A DNA stretch of 64,000 nt from Mucilaginibacter celer. Its GTDB lineage: Bacteria; Bacteroidota; Bacteroidia; Sphingobacteriales; Sphingobacteriaceae. Location of the stretch: NCBI RefSeq assembly GCF_003576455.2, contig NZ_CP032869.1, positions 744,001-808,000 of the forward strand. Direction: 5' to 3'. Every line of letters starts with the position of its first letter. The first letter of the stretch is position 1. Positions 1 to 8,424 of this stretch are shown piece after piece. The translations under genes and the position numbers were made by a program. Under the pieces are notes generated by a model. The model saw nothing but the letters and a program-made list of their open reading frames with translations, did no database searches and was not told where the DNA came from.

Positions 1-1304
1 CGATTAAGATAGGAGTGCATGCAAATGATGCTGAGCTGCAATTGGTGATAGCCGGATACCTCTTAGGCTATGCCGGATTTTTGATAACGGGCGCCCGAGC
101 AGGTGACCATTATGGAAAAAAGCATGTGTTTTTCTGGGGTATGTTAGGCTTTACCATATCATCTTGCCTATGTGCAATGGCCATAACTCCACTTCAACTA
201 AACGTTATGCGATTCTTGCAGGGCACGAGCGCATCTTTTATGGTTCCACAGGCAATTGCATATATACAAATCTTATTTACAGAACCAGGAGAACGGGCTA
301 AAGCATACGGATTATTTGGCATAACGCTAGGAGTTGCTTCTGTTGCAGGACAAATATTAGGGGGCTACTTATCAGACGTACATTGGATTATACAGGGATG
401 GCGACTTATATTTTTTATTAACCTACCGATCGGTTTTATAACATTAGTGGCGGCCTATTATTGTTTGGAGGAGACTAAAACAATTAAAGCGGGTAAATTT
501 GACTACTCCGGGATTTTGATTCTCACGCTAGCACTTTTTGCCCTCATATATCCACTGATTGAAGGTCGCCAAGCGGGATGGCCTTTATGGAGTATTTTAT
601 TAATCTTATCGTCTTTTCTACTCTTTGTTTATTTTTACAAAAATCAAGAAAAGAAATTAAAGTCTGCAAATGAACCGCTTGTGGATATGCGTTTATTTAA
701 ACTCAAGGATTTTGATATCGGACTTGTTGCTGTATTCTTCCATTTCATGATGCATACTTCATTTTTAATGATTAGCGCTATATACATTCAAAATGGCCTG
801 TCAATTTCAGCTACAGACTGTGGTATTTATTTTATACCTGCAGGAACTTTTTTCACAATTTCATCTTCTTTCGCACCGCGGCTTACAAGTCGCTATGGCA
901 AAAAGGTTCTGCTCGTCGGATTGAGTATTATTTTTGCAGCCTTGATATTACAATGGATCTATTTGAAGCCACAAGGTATTCGTATAATCATACCGATTCT
1001 TTTAGGGACTTATGGATTTGGAAATGGGCTCGTTCTGCCATCTCTTTTAAACCTTACCTTGATGAACGTGCCAGTCGAATACTCTGGAGCAGCAGCGGGA
1101 GTTTACTCAACTGTTCAACAAACTGCTTCCGCATTGGGAATTAGTATAATTGGAGGTGTTTTCTTTTATTATAAACCAAGCGGGTGGGAGCTAGCCTTCA
1201 TTGCCAGTGTTGTTTCCTTTATTGCTTGTCTATCATTAGTTGCCCTAATGCTTTTTCTTCTTCCCGACACCAAGAAAGCGATAAGCGGAGCCAGCTTAGA
1301 ATAA
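1..1304 (+). CDS. MFS transporter, DHA2-type multidrug exporter (5' end outside window)
   Basis: Inner-membrane drug:proton antiporter of the major facilitator superfamily. The frame is open to the left edge (from base 3), so the first transmembrane helix and true start lie outside the window. An in-frame GTG at 15 is unlikely to be the real start, because DHA2 proteins begin one helix earlier. The visible part holds about 12 hydrophobic helices. The motif A-like loop after the first visible helix (GARAGDHYGKKHVF) and the motif C-like stretch GVASVAGQILGGYLSD support the family. The 'NLPIG' segment after the fifth visible helix is typical of the 14-TM DHA2 group. Substrate cannot be told. No regulator is visible beside it. 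Confidence 0.85.
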   Translation, partial: IKIGVHANDAELQLVIAGYLLGYAGFLITGARAGDHYGKKHVFFWGMLGFTISSCLCAMAITPLQLNVMRFLQGTSASFMVPQAIAYIQILFTEPGERAKAYGLFGITLGVASVAGQILGGYLSDVHWIIQGWRLIFFINLPIGFITLVAAYYCLEETKTIKAGKFDYSGILILTLALFALIYPLIEGRQAGWPLWSILLILSSFLLFVYFYKNQEKKLKSANEPLVDMRLFKLKDFDIGLVAVFFHFMMHTSFLMISAIYIQNGLSISATDCGIYFIPAGTFFTISSSFAPRLTSRYGKKVLLVGLSIIFAALILQWIYLKPQGIRIIIPILLGTYGFGNGLVLPSLLNLTLMNVPVEYSGAAAGVYSTVQQTASALGISIIGGVFFYYKPSGWELAFIASVVSFIACLSLVALMLFLLPDTKKAISGASLE

Positions 1305-2050
1305 ATTCGGTCTTAAGATATTATACGTAACCACAGATTTGAATACAGGACGGATCTTGATTGCTATTTGAAAATATTACAAATCTGCATTAGTTAAGGT
1401 TTTTTTTGTGCGCCTTAATTAAAAGTAGCAGATCGTTGTTCTTAAAAAAGCAATCTGGACACCACATTTTTTTATCGTAAAAAATGCCGTCAATACTTAG
1501 ATTTGTTGTATCATTTAAATTAAATATTCATAAAATAAAAGTGAGTTTTTGGTAATTTATGGTTATTGAATTTAATGATATATTGATGCTGCGGAGGTAA
1601 GCAATTTTATTTGGTTTAGGACTGGAGAGGGATTAGTTTAAGCTTATTCCAATCGATGGCTATTTCTATTGGTAATTGATTTAATGGTTTTATCTTCAAG
1701 GTTTTGATAGTTATTCGAAGCAGTTTTTGAATGTGTAAATAACTTTGCATGCCTGAAAAATGGTGTTCACAATATCCTAATTGGTTTTTGTGTTTTAGGT
1801 TGCCGTATTTGTTTTATTAACAAATATCAAACGTTATTACTCAATAAAGTAACATTTACAGGCTGACTGGTAACCGGATAACAAGGTTGGAGTTAATGCG
1901 GATTCCGGCGCAGCAGAACAAAGCAACGATTGTAAAGGTTTTTCAGCACATATTCAACAGCCGTGGATTGACAGGTTTTAAAAAGCAAAAGAGAAAGAGT
2001 TCATGGGCAACCGTTTAAATTAACCAGTTGCCCTCACCATAATAAAATAG
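1305..2050. other. AT-rich intergenic region without a confident gene
   Basis: About 745 bases separate the MFS gene from the convergent minus-strand unit. The only candidate is a 40-codon plus-strand ORF at 1896-2018, preceded by GGAG. It encodes a short basic peptide that I do not recognise. No strong terminator hairpin was seen. Confidence 0.5.
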
Positions 2051-2785
2051 CTATTCATCAAAATAATTAAGTTGTATATTCCGCATATCAATGGAAACCA
2101 GTAAGGGATCTTCTATAGCACGGTAGGTTACGGATTCATAAGCAAAGACCCGCCGAATTGTCGGGAATATCAGGCCGTCGACGTTGCGGTATCCCGAAGC
2201 GAAATTTGCACCCGTTGCCCCGCCGAGAATATCAACAGTGTAATCATGGCGCCGGAGCAGGCCGTCCGGCCCAAAATAAGATATCTGCTCCCGGGTGTGG
2301 CTACTGATATGATCCGGAAATATCACCTTCAGCCTTCTCCAGGTTTCACCGTTTACTTTCCAGGGTTCTATCTCGAAAGATTCAAATCCCGGATAGGTAT
2401 ACAGGAACGGCGTAGTTAAGTAGGTCCAGAGCGCCTCACCACTGAAATAGGCAACATGTACATCCTCCCAGGGTGTTTCCAGCGTATGCCCGCTGAATTT
2501 CTCAACGGGATGGGCAATTTGTTGCCGGATATTTCCGTGGGAATCGCCAATTGCGATAGCCGAGGGCACAAAATAAATCTTCTTGTCCTCTCCATTAAAA
2601 GTCATGATCAACTTCTCTTGTTGTGTTTCCACAAAGACGCTGATATCCTTCAGTATCTCCGGTCTGCCTTTGACATACCAGATAGCGCCGGATATGGAAA
2701 GATCAATGTTCAGAGATTTAATACGATTCCACCGCTCAAGCCCACCATGGGCTTCGATAGCAAATTTCAAAAGGTGATCTTCCAT
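2051..2785 (-). CDS. Hypothetical protein, 244 aa, cotranscribed with NmrA-like oxidoreductase
   Basis: I do not recognise a named family. The 244-residue protein has no signal peptide or membrane segment. It begins with a short helix containing 'EAHGGLERWNRI' and continues as a mostly beta-rich, aromatic-rich sequence, with alternating strands such as 'SYFGPDGLLRRHDYTVDI' and 'GLIFPTIRRVFAY'. This layout resembles cytosolic relatives of LolA/lipoprotein-localisation-type beta sheets that bind a hydrophobic ligand, but that is only a structural guess. The gene lies 82 bases downstream of the NmrA-like gene on the same strand, so the two probably form an operon. The association suggests a role in the same redox or detoxification response. 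Confidence 0.6.
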   Translation of the reverse strand: MEDHLLKFAIEAHGGLERWNRIKSLNIDLSISGAIWYVKGRPEILKDISVFVETQQEKLIMTFNGEDKKIYFVPSAIAIGDSHGNIRQQIAHPVEKFSGHTLETPWEDVHVAYFSGEALWTYLTTPFLYTYPGFESFEIEPWKVNGETWRRLKVIFPDHISSHTREQISYFGPDGLLRRHDYTVDILGGATGANFASGYRNVDGLIFPTIRRVFAYESVTYRAIEDPLLVSIDMRNIQLNYFDE

Positions 2786-2867
2786 TTAGTTTGGTTGCTC
2801 TAAAAAGGCCGGACATTTCTGCCGCGGCCTCTTCGGTTATGATCAGTTTAGTTAATAGTGAATTTTC

Positions 2868-3743
2868 CTATTCGAACAAGCCCCTGTTTTCTTCAATATA
2901 CTCATGCATGGACATCGGGGCCGTCCCGGTTATTTGCCTGATCAGTTCGTTGGTTCCCGAAAAGATCCCGTCCCGGCAGTCCTGGGCTACGGCGATGACA
3001 TGCTGTACGAACCACGGATCATAGCCAAACTCCTTTTCCATAAATTTTCCGTAATCGGCGATCTCGACCGGGTAATAGGTGATTTTCCGTTTTAATACTT
3101 CGGTAAGAATATCGGCGATTTCAAACTGGCTTAGCTCTTTGGGGCCGAAAAGCGGGTACGTTTTGCCCGCATGCCCCTCAGGTCCGGCAAGGATAGCAGC
3201 GATAAAACGGCCCTGGTCTGCTGCTGCTATAGGTGCATAAACACCATTACCGAAAGGAAGCGTCAGGGAGTTTTTAACCTTGATCTCACCGGCGCGGTAC
3301 ATCAGCCATTCGGCAAAGAATGTCGGCCGCAGGTGAACGACCGGAACACCCGAACGGTCAAAAAGTCGCTCTCCCAGCCAGTGACTTTGTGCCGCGTTGC
3401 TCTTCGCTTCACGGCGTGCAGATATCTGGGACATATTCACGACCATCTCCAGCCCGTTCTCCAGGGCCGCCTGCGCGAATTTGGCCGTCGCATCCAATAT
3501 GCCTGGTACGATCACCGGGTATACAAAATAAGCGCCGGTAATGCCTTTTAATGCAGCCGTCACGCTGTCGAAATCCAGCAGATCGCCGAGGACGATTTCG
3601 GCGCCGATCTCCTTCAGTTCAGCAGACCTCTCGTCGGCTTTGCGCACCAATGCCCGGACAGGTATGTTATTTTTCAGCAACTGATAAACCGTTTCTTTAC
3701 CTGTTTTGCCGGTGGCACCTGTGACTAATATCTTCTTATCCAT
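2868..3743 (-). CDS. NmrA-family NAD(P)-binding oxidoreductase
   Basis: A 291-residue atypical short-chain dehydrogenase of the NmrA/quinone-oxidoreductase-2 type. The dinucleotide-binding glycine motif TGATGKTG is at residues 8-15. It is followed by 'ALVRKADE', the position where NADPH-preferring members carry basic residues, and by 'GDLLDFDSVTAAL', which forms the usual adenine-ribose contact. The C-terminal half ('GPKELSQFEIADIL', 'YDPWFVQHV') matches the substrate-lid part of this group. The classical SDR YxxxK pair is absent, so it may be a redox sensor or a quinone/NADPH-dependent reductase. It is the first gene of a two-gene unit. An inverted repeat (3841-3883) lies about 98 bases upstream. 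Confidence 0.85.
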   Translation of the reverse strand: MDKKILVTGATGKTGKETVYQLLKNNIPVRALVRKADERSAELKEIGAEIVLGDLLDFDSVTAALKGITGAYFVYPVIVPGILDATAKFAQAALENGLEMVVNMSQISARREAKSNAAQSHWLGERLFDRSGVPVVHLRPTFFAEWLMYRAGEIKVKNSLTLPFGNGVYAPIAAADQGRFIAAILAGPEGHAGKTYPLFGPKELSQFEIADILTEVLKRKITYYPVEIADYGKFMEKEFGYDPWFVQHVIAVAQDCRDGIFSGTNELIRQITGTAPMSMHEYIEENRGLFE

Positions 3744-3840
3744 AACTCACGCTTTGAAATTTCTTCTATGATGCCATATTTATGCCGTTCTTTAATTGAT
3801 TTATTATCAGTTGCTTGTATTTATTTTGTAATGATTGTCT

Positions 3841-3883
3841 TACTATATTTCGAAAAAACACCGCCCGTCAATGAAATAAAGTA
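3841..3883. promoter_or_regulatory. Inverted repeat operator candidate (TACTTTATTTCG-type, 19-base spacer)
   Basis: The left arm TACTATATTTCG (3841-3852) and right arm TGAAATAAAGTA (3872-3883) are near-perfect inverted copies, each one base off TACTTTATTTCG, separated by 19 bases. The same geometry recurs at 19875-19917. The site lies in the 345-base gap between the divergent NmrA-like gene (start 3743) and GH99-like gene (start 4089). Nothing else was identified in that gap. Confidence 0.5.
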
Positions 3884-4088
3884 AGCTGCTTTTTACGGAA
3901 GGAATTATCATAGACCCAAAGAAGCCTCCTGTTTTTGCATTCAGAACTATCGATGTGTTTCATTTCGCAGGAATCATGTTTATTTATGAAATAAAACAGC
4001 CGGCGGGTTTTCGATGGCCGCTAACTCCTTAATACATAATCTATTTTGTATTGGTATGGGTTTCGTATAGGTTAAGTAAAAATTATCT

Positions 4089-5717
4089 ATGAAGAAGTAT
4101 TTTTTACTGTTGTTTATTATTATGGCCGGTTGTGCCAAAAAAGATCTCCAAAAGATGAGTAGCAGCGATTTGGTCACAAGCAGGCGGCTGAATACCGGCA
4201 GTACCGGGGGCGACGTTATCGGTCATGCGGTGGTAGGTTACCAGGGATGGTTTAGCTGTCCCGGTGACGGGGCCAACGAACAGATCTGGTGGCATTGGAC
4301 CGGCAATAACGCCGCGCCGAGTATCGGCAATATGGTTAAATCCTGGCCCGATGTGAGGGAATACACGACGTTATTTACGACAGGACTGCCTGCTATGGGC
4401 AACGGGCAGCCGACCAGGCTTTTTTCATCCTATACGGACCAGACGGTGGATACCCATTTCCGCTGGATGCAGGAAAACGGGATTGAAGTAGCGGCACTGC
4501 AACGGTTTCATGATTACCTCGATATGCGCACGGCGATCACGGCAAAAGTGAGAACTGCCGCCGAAGCCCATAACGTTAAATTTTATATCATGTATGACAT
4601 CAGCGGCTGGACGACTTTTCAGAATGATATCAAAACTGACTGGACAGATAAAATCGCCCGCTTTACGTCATCTCCGGCTTATGCGGTACAGAACGGGAAG
4701 CCTGTGGTTTGTATATGGGGCCTTGGCTTTGCGGACAGAGATCAGACCCCCGCGGCTGAACTGGACGTGGTGAATTGGTTCCGGAGCAAAGGTTGCTATG
4801 TCATCGGCGGCGTGCCGCATGAATGGCGCGATTACATTAAACCGGGTGATAAGAATTTTGAACCGGTTTTCAAGGCATTGGATATGATCTCGCCCTGGAT
4901 GGTCGGCGCGATAGGCAATAACCAGCAATCTGATTTTTACTATACGAATTATAACCAGCCGGACCTCGTTTACTGCAAAGCCAACAACATAGCCTACCAG
5001 CCCTGCGTACTCCCCGGCGACCTCTCGGCGAAGCACCGCGTTCACGGGGATTTCATGTGGCACCAGTTTTACAATATGACCCGGCTGGGCGCACAGGGGC
5101 TTTATATATCCATGTTCGATGAGTATAACGAGGCTAATCAGATCGCGAAGACCGCCGAGGATGATACCATGCAGCCCTCCGGACTTGGCCTTCTGGCGCT
5201 AAATGAAGACGGCGTAAAATGTTCTGCCGATTATTATATGAGGCTGACGAACGACGGTACTAAAATGTTCAAGGGGCTTATTCCGCTGACATTGCTCAGG
5301 CCCACCGAACCGGTTGTCGGGAGCGGACCGATGCATTTGCCCCCTTACAATAAGCCCGTTAAATTTATCGGCTACAACAATTTATGGGTCGGCGGCAACA
5401 ATGGTAACGGGCCAATGTACTGTAACGTACCCCATGGGGATATCTGGGAGACATTCACTGTAACCGATGCCGGGAACGGGAAAGTCGCCCTGCAGAGCAT
5501 GGGTAAGTTCGTGTCTTCCGAAAATGGCAGCGGGCCAATGACCTGTAACCGGACTGCCGTCGGGGAGTGGGAACGCTTTGATTATCTGATCAATGATGAC
5601 GGGTCTGTTTCCCTCCGTGGTAATAACGGAAAATATGTGACCGCCGAGGACGGTATCAAGCCGATGATCTGCGACCGGACGCTTATCGGGCCCTGGGAAC
5701 GGTTTGCCGTCAATTGA
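4089..5717 (+). CDS. GH99/GH71-like glycoside hydrolase lipoprotein with fascin-like C-terminal repeats
   Basis: The protein has a lipoprotein signal peptide with lipobox MAGC (Cys15), so it is probably anchored on the outer membrane or cell surface. Residues about 45-415 resemble the GH99/GH71-like (beta/alpha)8 family ('VVGYQGWFSCPGDG', 'FRWMQENGIEVAALQRF', 'KFYIMYDISGW', 'GLYISMFDEYNEANQI'). Families of this kind act on mannan or alpha-glucan. Acidic residues in 'MFDEYNEA' are likely catalytic candidates. The last ~110 residues hold three repeats starting near 432, 472 and 514, each ending in 'W-E-x-F' with a 'GPM' turn (for example ENGSGPMTCNR). This is typical of fascin-like beta-trefoil carbohydrate-binding units. 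It appears to be a single-gene unit with its own terminator. The exact substrate is unknown. Confidence 0.8.
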   Translation: MKKYFLLLFIIMAGCAKKDLQKMSSSDLVTSRRLNTGSTGGDVIGHAVVGYQGWFSCPGDGANEQIWWHWTGNNAAPSIGNMVKSWPDVREYTTLFTTGLPAMGNGQPTRLFSSYTDQTVDTHFRWMQENGIEVAALQRFHDYLDMRTAITAKVRTAAEAHNVKFYIMYDISGWTTFQNDIKTDWTDKIARFTSSPAYAVQNGKPVVCIWGLGFADRDQTPAAELDVVNWFRSKGCYVIGGVPHEWRDYIKPGDKNFEPVFKALDMISPWMVGAIGNNQQSDFYYTNYNQPDLVYCKANNIAYQPCVLPGDLSAKHRVHGDFMWHQFYNMTRLGAQGLYISMFDEYNEANQIAKTAEDDTMQPSGLGLLALNEDGVKCSADYYMRLTNDGTKMFKGLIPLTLLRPTEPVVGSGPMHLPPYNKPVKFIGYNNLWVGGNNGNGPMYCNVPHGDIWETFTVTDAGNGKVALQSMGKFVSSENGSGPMTCNRTAVGEWERFDYLINDDGSVSLRGNNGKYVTAEDGIKPMICDRTLIGPWERFAVN

Positions 5718-5798
5718 TTTAAGCAGTTTGTATCCTTTGGCGGTCCTGAGCAAGGCAACGAAAACCGCCAATATCTCCGGAAATATCGAAGCTATTTA

Positions 5799-5827
5799 AA
5801 CCCGGGCACCGGTAAGGTGTCCGGGTT
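5799..5827. terminator. Bidirectional rho-independent terminator between convergent genes
   Basis: A 12-base-pair stem (AACCCGGGCACC / GGTGTCCGGGTT, one G-U pair) with a 5-base loop GGTAA. It lies 82 bases after the GH99-like gene and 50 bases after the convergent Crp/Fnr gene. T-rich sequence follows on the plus strand and an A/T-rich flank on the minus side. Confidence 0.8.
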
Positions 5828-5876
5828 CTTTCCCGCGCTTAAAATTGTTCGTCGCCTTCGCACAGCAACTATTGGT

Positions 5877-6464
5877 TTACCGGCCTACCATCCGTTTCCT
5901 GATACGGCTCAGGGAAGGCGCCTGGATACCCAGGTAGGATGCGATGTGGTACAGCGGCACCGCATTGAAAATATCCGGGTGCAGTTTCAGCATTTCCAGA
6001 TACCGCTCTTCCGGGGTTTTGAACAGAAATCCTTCGGTATTGTTCATGACCTGGTTGTAAGCCTGTTCAGCGATCATTCTTCCGAAGCGTTCCCAGCTGT
6101 GTGATTGCTGGTAAAGCTGGTTCAGGTTGTCGATATGGATATAAAGGATGAGCGAGTCGCTCACCGCGGAGGTATAGTAATCACAGGCGGCCTGGTTAAG
6201 AAAGCTTTTAAAGGATGCGACGAACTGGCCATTGGAATAAAAGAGCATATTTTTCTCTTCCCCTGTTTTTTCGTCCGCACGGTAGATCCTGAACACACCG
6301 CTTATTACAAAACCGAGATGCCTGCATACATTCTGGTATTCATTGTAGAATTCCCCTTTTTTATAGGTCTTTAGTTTCCATAGAGGACGGGATAATTCAA
6401 ATGCCTCGCGGTCAAGTCCGGCGATAGCAGATAAAGCTTGTTGTAAATGGTCTGATTCGGTCAT
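5877..6464 (-). CDS. Crp/Fnr-family transcriptional regulator
   Basis: A 195-residue regulator with an N-terminal cyclic-nucleotide-binding-type beta roll (about residues 25-115; 'YKKGEFYNEYQNVCRHLGFVISG', 'FYSNGQFVAS'). It ends in a winged helix-turn-helix ('YHIASYLGIQAPSLSRIRKR'), the usual recognition helix in Bacteroidota Crp/Fnr proteins. No Fe-S cysteine cluster like that of Fnr is present, and the cAMP-contact arginine motif is not evident. The ligand is therefore unknown. It sits downstream of the alpha/beta hydrolase but is separated from it by a terminator, so it probably has its own promoter. Confidence 0.85.
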   Translation of the reverse strand: MTESDHLQQALSAIAGLDREAFELSRPLWKLKTYKKGEFYNEYQNVCRHLGFVISGVFRIYRADEKTGEEKNMLFYSNGQFVASFKSFLNQAACDYYTSAVSDSLILYIHIDNLNQLYQQSHSWERFGRMIAEQAYNQVMNNTEGFLFKTPEERYLEMLKLHPDIFNAVPLYHIASYLGIQAPSLSRIRKRMVGR

Positions 6465-6504
6465 TATTGGGGTAATAGGTTAATAGTTAAATTTAACAGG
6501 AAAA

Positions 6505-6530
6505 GCCCACCGGCGAAAACGCCGGTGAGC
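6505..6530 (-). terminator. Rho-independent terminator of the alpha/beta hydrolase gene
   Basis: An 11-pair GC-rich stem with one mismatch (CTCACCGGCG / CGCCGGTGGG) and an AAAA/TTTT loop. It is followed on the minus strand by a T run. It lies 25 bases downstream of the hydrolase stop. Confidence 0.8.
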
Positions 6531-6555
6531 TTTATATGGACAGGGATGGCAATCC

Positions 6556-7359
6556 TTATTTGGCTTCATTGATAATGATCGCTGCGAGTTTATCAGGCAT
6601 GGAAAGGAATGGCGTATGGCTGCTGGGCAGTTCATATTCTTTTTTTACATGGGCTTTGGCAACCATGGCCAGCTGTAATTTGTAGCTTACGGTATGGTCA
6701 TTCAGTGTATGGATATAGGTTTTTGTAATTGAACCGAAGTTAGCCGCGGTCAGTTTAACAGTACCTGCGAGCGGAGCAAGTGGATCGGCTTTGAAACCGG
6801 CAACCACCTGTTCCTGAACTGGTTTTGGTGAATCGGCAACGAATGCGTCTACAATATCTTCTTTTGCGATATTGGCCGAACCGGTTGCCTGGTCGATCTG
6901 CAGGTATTTACCTACGTGAGCGTCGGCATCGGTCTGGGCGAGTGCAAGCAGGCTTTCGCCGTCAGCAGGAAGGTAGGCTGCCACATAAACCAGTTTTTTG
7001 ATCTGTGCCGGGATGTCCTCGGCTACCTGGCTGATCACAATGCCTGCCATGCTATGGCCTACCAGTACGATATTCGTTTTATCGCCGATCGCATTTTTTA
7101 CAGCGTCCACGTAAGATTGCAAATTGATATGGGCAAAAGAAGTGGTATCTGATCCGTGTCCCGGCAAAGTAACGGCGATCACATCAAAGCCTTTTGCTTT
7201 TAAAGAAGGTATAACGTAAGCCCATGCGGAAGGGTCGGTCCATGCGCCCGGAACAATCACAATGGTTTGTTGCTTTTTAATGCCGGTTTTGTTTTTATTT
7301 TGTGCGAAGGTGGTGATGCCCATCAGGGCTATGGCCAATGTTAAGATGAAAGTTTTCAT
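6556..7359 (-). CDS. Secreted alpha/beta-fold hydrolase
   Basis: A 267-residue periplasmic or secreted esterase-like protein. The chosen ATG at 7359 begins a clean signal peptide (MKTFILTLAIALMGITTFAQ). A longer frame upstream lacks this logic. The oxyanion/lid motif 'VPGAWTDPSAW' is near residue 37, 'LPGHGSD' near 65, and the nucleophile elbow GHSMAG places Ser103. A C-terminal 'SSHTPFLSMPDKLA' supplies the catalytic His. This matches the salicylate-esterase / EstC-like group of small alpha/beta hydrolases. Its neighbour upstream on the same strand is a TetR regulator 137 bases away, so the two probably form a regulator-target pair. Substrate unknown. Confidence 0.85.
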   Translation of the reverse strand: MKTFILTLAIALMGITTFAQNKNKTGIKKQQTIVIVPGAWTDPSAWAYVIPSLKAKGFDVIAVTLPGHGSDTTSFAHINLQSYVDAVKNAIGDKTNIVLVGHSMAGIVISQVAEDIPAQIKKLVYVAAYLPADGESLLALAQTDADAHVGKYLQIDQATGSANIAKEDIVDAFVADSPKPVQEQVVAGFKADPLAPLAGTVKLTAANFGSITKTYIHTLNDHTVSYKLQLAMVAKAHVKKEYELPSSHTPFLSMPDKLAAIIINEAK

Positions 7360-7496
7360 TTTTTTAAATTTTTGCGTCAATTGATTTTGACACTGCAAAC
7401 CTACAGCCTCTTTGCCCGGATAATATTAACCCGGGTTAATATCGTATGGCGGTAGCTGAATTTTATTTTTCGGGACGGAACGGTTGGTATTGCTGT

Positions 7497-8090
7497 TCAT
7501 GAGCGGATCCGGTAGTTGTCGAATTCCTGTTGCAGGTCGTCGATCAGGTTACGCATCGGCGCGTTGTCACCTGTGACCCTGCAAAAAGCGCCCGTTCCTT
7601 CGATCAGGCAAAAAACCTTGTAAGCGAATATTTCCACCGGCGTTGCCGGTGTAAGCAGGCCCCCGTCGACCCCCTCCTGGAGCAGCCTGCAAAACAGCCG
7701 GATGTTTTGTTCAAAAGCTGCCTTGACCTTTAACCGGACAATTTCATTGCCGTCATCGCATTCAGTGGAGAAATTGATCATCGGACTGCCTCCCGCGATA
7801 AAAAAATCCAAAGGATTGACATTGTATCGCAGTAAAGTATAGAACCTGTCCGTCACGGGGAGCGCCGAATCGAATATGGCCCGCAATTTTTGATTATACT
7901 TATCCAGCAGGAAATCGACCACTTCGTAAGACAGGGCCTCCTTATTTATAAAATGGCTGTAAAGCGATCCTTTGGAACCTTCAGCAGCCTGAATGATCTC
8001 ATCAACCGTGGTGCCGCCGATACCTCTGGTATTAAAAGTAACAGCAGCTTTTTCAATATATCTTTTCCTGGTTTTTTCTGATTTGCCCAT
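7497..8090 (-). CDS. TetR/AcrR-family transcriptional regulator
   Basis: A 197-residue regulator. ATG 8090 (MGKSEKTRKRYIEKAA) is chosen rather than the 12-residue-longer frame, because TetR proteins start just before the first helix. The HTH covers about residues 15-60 ('FNTRGIGGTTVDEIIQAAEGSKGSLYSHF', with the conserved SLYxHF). The C-terminal ligand domain contains 'CRLLQEGVDGGLLTPATPVEIFAYKVFCLIEGTGAF', a layout typical of TetR_C_16/YxaF-like regulators. It probably represses itself and the downstream hydrolase in response to a small hydrophobic ligand. A pair of direct repeats lies about 86 bases upstream of its start. Confidence 0.9.
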   Translation of the reverse strand: MGKSEKTRKRYIEKAAVTFNTRGIGGTTVDEIIQAAEGSKGSLYSHFINKEALSYEVVDFLLDKYNQKLRAIFDSALPVTDRFYTLLRYNVNPLDFFIAGGSPMINFSTECDDGNEIVRLKVKAAFEQNIRLFCRLLQEGVDGGLLTPATPVEIFAYKVFCLIEGTGAFCRVTGDNAPMRNLIDDLQQEFDNYRIRS

Positions 8091-8175
8091 GGGTATTCTG
8101 AACGCGGATTGCCATATTGATGCCATGTGGTTTTTTGTTGAATATCAGTTGTTTAAATGGCTTTTTGTGATTTTT

Positions 8176-8218
8176 GATTACGAAATATCAAAAATAAACA
8201 GATGGATTACGAGATAAC
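8176..8218. promoter_or_regulatory. Direct repeat pair upstream of the TetR gene
   Basis: GATTACGAAATATC (8176-8189) and GATTACGAGATAAC (8205-8218) match at 12 of 14 positions and start 29 bases apart, in the 334-base gap between the divergent TetR gene (start 8090) and histidine kinase gene (start 8425). This may be an operator pair. No other feature was seen in the gap. Confidence 0.3.
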
Positions 8219-8424
8219 GTAGCAGGTAGTGGTCCTCCCTTCAGGTTCCTGCATTTGTGATTTTATTTTCAGGGATTAAATACCTATTTTTAAAAAGCCG
8301 GCAATCATGGTTGCGGCTCTTGTACCAAACATCTTCCATGGTTAAGTGGTTATTGGCTATGAACCGGCTAGGACTATCCGATGAAGATTATTGAATTTCC
8401 TGCTCATGGCTTAATTTGGATTTT

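Noticed and set aside
1385..1425. Possible hairpin TTAAGG...CCTTAA with a T run after the MFS gene
   Set aside because: The stem is only six weak pairs and the T run lies in the loop, so it is not a convincing terminator.
1896..2018. 40-codon ORF with GGAG upstream, in the gap after the MFS gene
   Set aside because: A basic peptide without recognisable family or context. It cannot be told from chance.
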